From contig CAYVBJ010000011.1 in NCBI GenBank assembly GCA_964449075.1, forward strand, positions 22,839 to 86,838: a stretch of 64,000 nucleotides of DNA, in the 5' to 3' direction. This stretch comes from CAYVBJ01 sp964449075 (lineage in GTDB: Bacteria > Bacteroidota > Rhodothermia > Balneolales > Balneolaceae). Under the pieces are notes generated by a model. That model saw only the letters and a list, made by a program, of their open reading frames with translations. It made no database searches and had not been told where the DNA came from. A program made the translations under genes and the position numbers. Shown here piece by piece: positions 59,612 to 64,000 of the stretch (positions are counted from its first letter, which is position 1; every line of letters starts with the position of its first letter).

Positions 59612-61315
59612 ATGCTGCATTTAGCCAGAGCCGGACTATATTTACTGCTATTGATTTTGTTTGGATCTTGTGCCACTCCTGTCTCGCCAACCGGCGGTGA
59701 ACCCGACAGAACCGGACCGAAAATTATTAAAACGTCACCCGAGAACGGTGCTGTCAATTTTGCTGAAAATGAAATTGAAATTGAGTTCAATAAATTTATT
59801 AATCGTTCTACCTTGCAAAGAGCTCTGAGTATTGAGCCTGATCTGAATCTCCAGGTTGACATCAATCACGGCCGTAAAAAGGCAACCATAGAGTTCGATT
59901 CCGAACTGCCCGATAATACTACCATAATCATCAGAATTGGTACTGAGTTAACAGACACACGAAGCAATAAACTTGAAAATCCGTTTCAGCTTGCACTTTC
60001 TACCGGTCCGATCATCGACCGTGGAAAAGTGACGGCAAGAGTGAGGCTGCATGAAGACGGTTCAGCAGAGTCGGGGTTAAAAGTATTTTTGATACGGGAA
60101 CCGAGAGGTATTTATGATCCTGCCAATTATGTTGCTGAAACCGATACTGCCGGGTTGGTTGAGTTCTCATTTCTTGGCGAAGGAACCTACAGGCCGCTTT
60201 GGGTTGCCGACCGGAACAACAACAGAATATGGGAACCTGAGCGGGAGGCAGCACAGCCTTTCTATTCAGAGAAATTTGATCTCAAACGGGGAGATGAAAT
60301 TGACATCGGAACTATGTACCTGGCAGAATTGGATACAACAGCTCCTGTGCTGGAGGGGGTTGGACTGCTGACAGAAAACCGTCTCCGGCTCAGGTTTGAC
60401 GAAGAGGTATTCTGGGAAGAGGATTCCAGGATTGAAGTAACAGACACCCTGATGAATCCATATACAACGGCCTTCCCGATTTTTGTGCCTCCCGAAGATC
60501 CACTGGTTTTGCTTGCTCAATCGGAACGCGGACTGACCCCCGAACAGAACTTTTTGATTGAGATGGTCTATATAAAGGACGAAGCCGGTAATGAAGCAGT
60601 AGCCGATATCGAACCGTTTCCCGGATCAGCTGTTGAAGATACTGTCAGTTTGAAATTGCTTGGAAGCAAATCGGTTGACGGGGTATTTCCGGACGAGCCG
60701 GTTGTGATCACTTACAACAAATTTATCGATGATCCGCTGGTAACGGATTCACTTATTGTGATAGAAGGAGACAGGCCTGTGCGTGGCTGGGATTCACTGA
60801 ATGTAGACAAACACCGGCTCTATATTTATCCCCGGGATGTTTGGCAGGCGGGAATTACTTATGAATTCCGGGTTTGGGATCCGTTTGATCTGCGTCACGA
60901 AAATATTCGTCCGGTTGTTTGGCAGCGGAACCAGCTCGGGGAGATTGGAATTGCCGTTGCAGATGCGGATACCAACGGTTTACACGAAGTGAGGATCAAT
61001 GATAAAGATGAAAATGTGTCTGTTTCCAGGAGTTTTGATAGGGAGATTGAAATTGATGACCTTCCGCCACTTGAGTATACCGTTAAGGTTTTCAGAGACC
61101 TTAACGGGAACGGCAGCTGGGACAGCGGCGACCTCGATCCATATCATGCTCCCGAACCATATTTTGTTCAGAGAAATGTGCCGGTGAGAGAAGGGTTTAC
61201 GTCTGAAATCAATGTTGAATTTAAAACGGAAATTCGCGTCTTAGAAAATGATTCAGAAGATGCAGAAGAGAATGATATCGATCAGAAACCGGATAATAAT
61301 GAGAGTGAAAATTAG
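59612..61315 (+). CDS. Ig-like (Big_5/SbsA-type) domain lipoprotein
   Basis: 567-residue lipoprotein with lipobox LFGSC (C20). The first domain (about 35-130), beginning GPKIIKTSPENGAVNF with IEIEFNKFINRSTLQRAL, is the SbsA Ig-like domain often seen in Bacteroidota lipoproteins. A carboxypeptidase-regulatory-like beta-sandwich follows (about 133-220, VTARVRLHEDGSAESGLKVFL, DRNNNRIWEPERE). A second Ig-like region and an FRDLNGNGSWDSGDLDP calcium-loop-like motif lie near 500. The C-terminal 20 residues are very acidic. Surface or structural role; no enzyme motif is visible. Confidence 0.82.
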   Translation: MLHLARAGLYLLLLILFGSCATPVSPTGGEPDRTGPKIIKTSPENGAVNFAENEIEIEFNKFINRSTLQRALSIEPDLNLQVDINHGRKKATIEFDSELPDNTTIIIRIGTELTDTRSNKLENPFQLALSTGPIIDRGKVTARVRLHEDGSAESGLKVFLIREPRGIYDPANYVAETDTAGLVEFSFLGEGTYRPLWVADRNNNRIWEPEREAAQPFYSEKFDLKRGDEIDIGTMYLAELDTTAPVLEGVGLLTENRLRLRFDEEVFWEEDSRIEVTDTLMNPYTTAFPIFVPPEDPLVLLAQSERGLTPEQNFLIEMVYIKDEAGNEAVADIEPFPGSAVEDTVSLKLLGSKSVDGVFPDEPVVITYNKFIDDPLVTDSLIVIEGDRPVRGWDSLNVDKHRLYIYPRDVWQAGITYEFRVWDPFDLRHENIRPVVWQRNQLGEIGIAVADADTNGLHEVRINDKDENVSVSRSFDREIEIDDLPPLEYTVKVFRDLNGNGSWDSGDLDPYHAPEPYFVQRNVPVREGFTSEINVEFKTEIRVLENDSEDAEENDIDQKPDNNESEN

Positions 61316-61411
61316 CATACTTACAAATCACATTCTATTGCATTTCAGATTTATGTTAAAGCTTAGTATTATTTCGCAATCAGTTTTTTACAGACAATCG
61401 TAACGGAAGCA

Positions 61412-62269
61412 ATGGAAAAGTTTATAGAATATTTTTCAAATATTGAGCAAGCAGTAACAGTGGTGGCAATTCTGGCAGGCACCATTCTTCTTGCTATAAT
61501 CGTGAAGAGAGCTTTTTCAGGATTCATAAAGAGATCATCCGGGGAGCTGGATAATGACCCTACAAACTATAAATTTCTGCAGCATGCATTGGTTGCAGTT
61601 ATCTATCTTTCAGGTTTCAGTTTTGCATTCTGGAACATTCCGCTTCTGCAGCATATTGCACAGACAGCCCTGGCTGGAGCCGGAATCCTGGCAATTGCGG
61701 TTGGATTTGCCTCACAGCAGGCACTTGGAAATGTGATCAGCGGAATTTTTATCGTCATGTTTAAACCCTACCGGATTAATGACAGAATATTAGTGAGAAC
61801 CGATCTGCGGGGCATTGTTGAAGATATTAATTTGCGTCATACAGTTATCCGCAATTTTGAAAACCAGCGTATTATAATTCCGAACTCGGTGATCAGTAAC
61901 GAAGTATTGGTTAATTCAAATTTTGAGGATGACAAAATTTGCAAATTTGTGGATATCGGAATCAGTTACAGTTCTGATATAGATCTTGCCCGGAAAATCA
62001 TTACTGAAGAAGCTGAAGCCCATCCGCATTGCATAGATAACCGTGCACCGGAGGACATAAAAAACGGCATTCCAAAAGTGACAGTCAGAGTAGTAATGTT
62101 CGCTGAATCTTCAGTAAACCTGAGGGCATGGGTTTGGGCTGCTGATCCTCAATCGGCATTTGTAATGGGATGTGATCTGAATGAAGCCATCAAAAAGCGG
62201 TTTGATGCCGAGGGAATTGTAATTCCATTTCCTCAAAGAACGATTAGTTACCTGGAAAAAGAGAAATAA
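61412..62269 (+). CDS. Small-conductance mechanosensitive channel (MscS family)
   Basis: Tension-gated channel protecting against hypo-osmotic shock. In 285 residues there are three membrane helices (about 15-33, 58-75, 80-118); the pore-lining third contains ALAGAGILAIAVGFASQQALGNVISG, followed by FIVMFKPYRINDRI. The beta domain has IIIPNSVISNEVLVNSN, and an alpha/beta C-terminal domain follows. It is the normal length for the simple MscS type. It precedes the carrier gene by 21 bases, on the same strand. Confidence 0.92.
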   Translation: MEKFIEYFSNIEQAVTVVAILAGTILLAIIVKRAFSGFIKRSSGELDNDPTNYKFLQHALVAVIYLSGFSFAFWNIPLLQHIAQTALAGAGILAIAVGFASQQALGNVISGIFIVMFKPYRINDRILVRTDLRGIVEDINLRHTVIRNFENQRIIIPNSVISNEVLVNSNFEDDKICKFVDIGISYSSDIDLARKIITEEAEAHPHCIDNRAPEDIKNGIPKVTVRVVMFAESSVNLRAWVWAADPQSAFVMGCDLNEAIKKRFDAEGIVIPFPQRTISYLEKEK

Positions 62270-62290
62270 TCATATAAAAATCGCCTCATT

Positions 62291-63664
62291 TTGAAACTGA
62301 AAATACCACACACTCTTGTTCTTCTTTTTTTTCTGATGGCAGCCGCACTGGTTCTTACCTGGCTTATCCCGTCTGGTGAATTTTCAACAGAGGTTAACGA
62401 AAAAGGTATTGAAGTGGTGGTGCCGGGTTCGTATAGTGAAACTGAGAACAAGGAGTATCTCTCCCCGTTGTCACTTTTTACGGCTGTTCCAAGAGCGATG
62501 GCAGATACTCAGGGAATCATCTTTTTTATTCTGATAATCGGCGGGGCCCTGGCCGTGGTAAGAGAGACCGGAGCGATTGATGCACTGCTTGGCAAGATGG
62601 TCCGGAAATTCGGCCACCAACCGTACGCACTCTTATTTGCGGCAATGCTGGCTTTTACGGTTGCATCAGCTACGCTGGGAATGGCGGAAGAGTATATTCC
62701 TTTTGCGATTATTCTGATCTCGGTATGCATTGCCCTGAAGCTGGATTCGGTTACTGCAATCGGTACGATGGTAATCGGATACGGTATCGGCTATGCGGTT
62801 GCATTTACGAACCCTTTTACACTGTTAATTGCACAGGATATTGCCGGTCTGCAACCTACATCCGGTATCGAATACCGGCTGCTTCTGGCTCTGCCGCTGC
62901 TGGCCGTAGGATTTCACCATGTCTGGTCGTATGCAAAGAAGGTCAGGATTGATCCGAAAAAAAGCCTGGTCTACGGGGTGGAAACCTCACCGGCAGCTGA
63001 ACTCCGGGAGTACTCTGACATCACTTCAAAACACACAGGAGTGCTTGCCGTGACACTAATTGTACTGATAAGCATGGTGGGCGGCATATATTATTATGGC
63101 TGGTATCTCGTAGAACTGGGAGCCATATTTGTGGCACTTACGATTGCAGCCGGACTCATTTCGGGTATCGGTATCAATAAAACCGCGACTGTATTCGCAA
63201 ACGGCGCTGCTGAGCTGACAACTACAGCACTTCTAATCGGGTTTGCCCGCGGTATTGGGCTTCTTCTTGAAGATGGTGAAGTGCTTCATACGGTAGTTAA
63301 TGCACTGGCCACACCGCTGTCTTACGCCGGTTCGGAATTTGCAGCAGTAGGTATGTTATTTATTCAGAGCATATTAAATTTTTTCATTCCCTCCGGAAGC
63401 GGCCAGGCATTTGTGACCATGCCGCTCATGGCACCGATCGGCGATCTTGTGGGCGTTTCGCGGCAGATTTCTGTTCTGGCTTACCAGTTTGGCGACGGCC
63501 TGATGAACATGATTGTGCCTACAAATGCTGTATTAATGGGTATCCTCGGACTGTCCGGCATCTCTTATGACCGCTGGTTTCGTTTTATCTATCCTGTAAT
63601 CCTGAAACTTTTAACCGTTTGTGCAGTGGCTCTTGTGGCGGCTGTCTGGTTCGGATATTCCTGA
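62291..63664 (+). CDS. YfcC/DcuC-type ion or carboxylate carrier
   Basis: 457-residue polytopic transporter of the YfcC (C4-dicarboxylate anaerobic carrier-like, PF03606) family. The N-terminus IPHTLVLLFFLMAAALVLTWLIPSGEF is typical, as are the LGMAEEYIPFAIILI and FFIPSGSGQAFVTMPLMAPIGDLVG segments; about 11-12 helices are expected. The substrate is not established for most members (dicarboxylates, amino acids or arginine/ornithine have been suggested). The start is TTG at 62291, just before the first helix. It follows mscS closely and precedes a binding-protein gene by 25 bases. Confidence 0.85.
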   Translation: MKLKIPHTLVLLFFLMAAALVLTWLIPSGEFSTEVNEKGIEVVVPGSYSETENKEYLSPLSLFTAVPRAMADTQGIIFFILIIGGALAVVRETGAIDALLGKMVRKFGHQPYALLFAAMLAFTVASATLGMAEEYIPFAIILISVCIALKLDSVTAIGTMVIGYGIGYAVAFTNPFTLLIAQDIAGLQPTSGIEYRLLLALPLLAVGFHHVWSYAKKVRIDPKKSLVYGVETSPAAELREYSDITSKHTGVLAVTLIVLISMVGGIYYYGWYLVELGAIFVALTIAAGLISGIGINKTATVFANGAAELTTTALLIGFARGIGLLLEDGEVLHTVVNALATPLSYAGSEFAAVGMLFIQSILNFFIPSGSGQAFVTMPLMAPIGDLVGVSRQISVLAYQFGDGLMNMIVPTNAVLMGILGLSGISYDRWFRFIYPVILKLLTVCAVALVAAVWFGYS

Positions 63665-63689
63665 AACTTAATAAAAGTGATAACAGACC

Positions 63690-64000
63690 ATGCCCCGATT
63701 TAAAAAGCTTAACGAGTTTATTCCAGTCTTGTTTGGTTTAATTTTTCTTGGGATACAATTTTCTTTTATCCAGGATCTTCCGGACCGGCGTGTTTCTGCC
63801 GAAGCAAATGAACCCATCCGGATTGGACTCCTTGTATCAAATGACCCCGCTAAAGACTCTCTTTCACTCGAAGCTATACATGCAGTGAAGCTTGCCGTTA
63901 AAAAAATAAACGAAGAGGGAGGAGTAAGCGGCCGAAGCGTTGAATTGATCACGAAGTCGAGTGAAGCTGACTGGGGTGCAGGTGCAAAAAAATCCGTTGA
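63690..64000 (+). CDS. Periplasmic substrate-binding protein, type I fold (partial)
   Basis: The gene runs off the window after 103 codons. From the ATG at 63690 it has a signal-like hydrophobic segment (about 11-26), then PIRIGLLVSNDPAKDS and an AIHAVKLAVKKINEEGGVSG helix followed by VELITKSSEADWG. This is the opening of type I periplasmic binding proteins of the branched-chain amino acid (LivJ, Peripla_BP_6) family. It may serve an ABC transporter or an unrelated sensor; the rest is not in view. Confidence 0.75.
   Translation, partial: MPRFKKLNEFIPVLFGLIFLGIQFSFIQDLPDRRVSAEANEPIRIGLLVSNDPAKDSLSLEAIHAVKLAVKKINEEGGVSGRSVELITKSSEADWGAGAKKSV

Noticed and set aside
1..64000. tRNA/rRNA genes, CRISPR arrays, insertion sequences, prophage or defence systems
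   Set aside because: I looked for cloverleaf-like segments, regularly spaced repeats, transposase or integrase motifs and nuclease-type defence genes and found none that I could support.

Overview
The window reads as a chromosomal segment of a Bacteroidota-like marine or halophilic bacterium, most probably of the Balneolota/Rhodothermota branch. This is inferred from gene content: a type IX secretion sorting domain (43056-45554), a DUF2480 gene inside the SUF operon, PorT-type and Omp85-type outer-membrane barrels, a DUF4412 protein, a fused E1 alpha/beta dehydrogenase, lipoproteins with Bacteroidota-style lipoboxes, an AT-rich background and many starts without a clear Shine-Dalgarno site. 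Hopanoid genes are uncommon in Bacteroidota proper, which favours the Balneolota side. A run of exactly 100 Ns (52399-52498) shows that the sequence is a scaffold with one unresolved gap.

Layout. 0.4-7.5 kb: an Fe-S cluster assembly operon, sufB-sufC-sufD-sufS-nfu-sufA, followed by DUF2480 and an SDR gene, with overlapping starts. 7.5-10.5 kb: envelope proteins of unknown role. 10.6-16.8 kb: three P-loop sulfotransferases, a class III aminotransferase resembling HpnO and a polytopic LPG-synthase-type membrane protein resembling HpnL. 17.0-26.7 kb: a hopanoid locus, with sqs-shc-hpnG-ispA-dxs on the minus strand and hpnH then hpnB on the plus strand. 26.8-33.5 kb: a UvrD/PcrA helicase, two paralogous lipoproteins with a candidate Cys-Gln thioester signature, a porin-like barrel and a WecA/MraY-family protein with substituted active-site residues. 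34.4-41.7 kb: nuoABCDEFGH, ending after nuoH. 42.0-51.6 kb: a TPR protein, a T9SS cargo protein, an aldo/keto reductase, three tiny membrane proteins, a GH97 glycosidase, an AI-2E-family permease and an acyl-ACP thioesterase. 51.6-53.7 kb: the E1 gene broken by the N-gap. 53.8-57.5 kb: polyamine genes speD, pyruvoyl arginine decarboxylase and speE, followed at 7 bp by an Omp85-family barrel. 57.5-64 kb: an FAD oxidoreductase overlapping pncA, an Ig-like lipoprotein, MscS, a YfcC-type carrier and the start of a periplasmic binding protein.

The most connected story is the 10.6-26.7 kb region. It encodes a nearly complete route from the first MEP-pathway step (Dxs) through a prenyl diphosphate (IspA), squalene (one-enzyme squalene synthase), hopene (Shc), adenosylhopane (HpnH) and ribosylhopane (HpnG), plus a candidate aminotransferase for aminobacteriohopanetriol, a glycosyltransferase (HpnB) and a candidate lipid transporter. 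Three sulfotransferases sit in the same neighbourhood, two of them directly behind the aminotransferase and transporter genes. A sulfated hopanoid or a related sulfated membrane lipid is therefore a testable hypothesis; it is inferred from gene neighbourhood only. I saw no tRNA, rRNA, CRISPR array, transposase or integrase.
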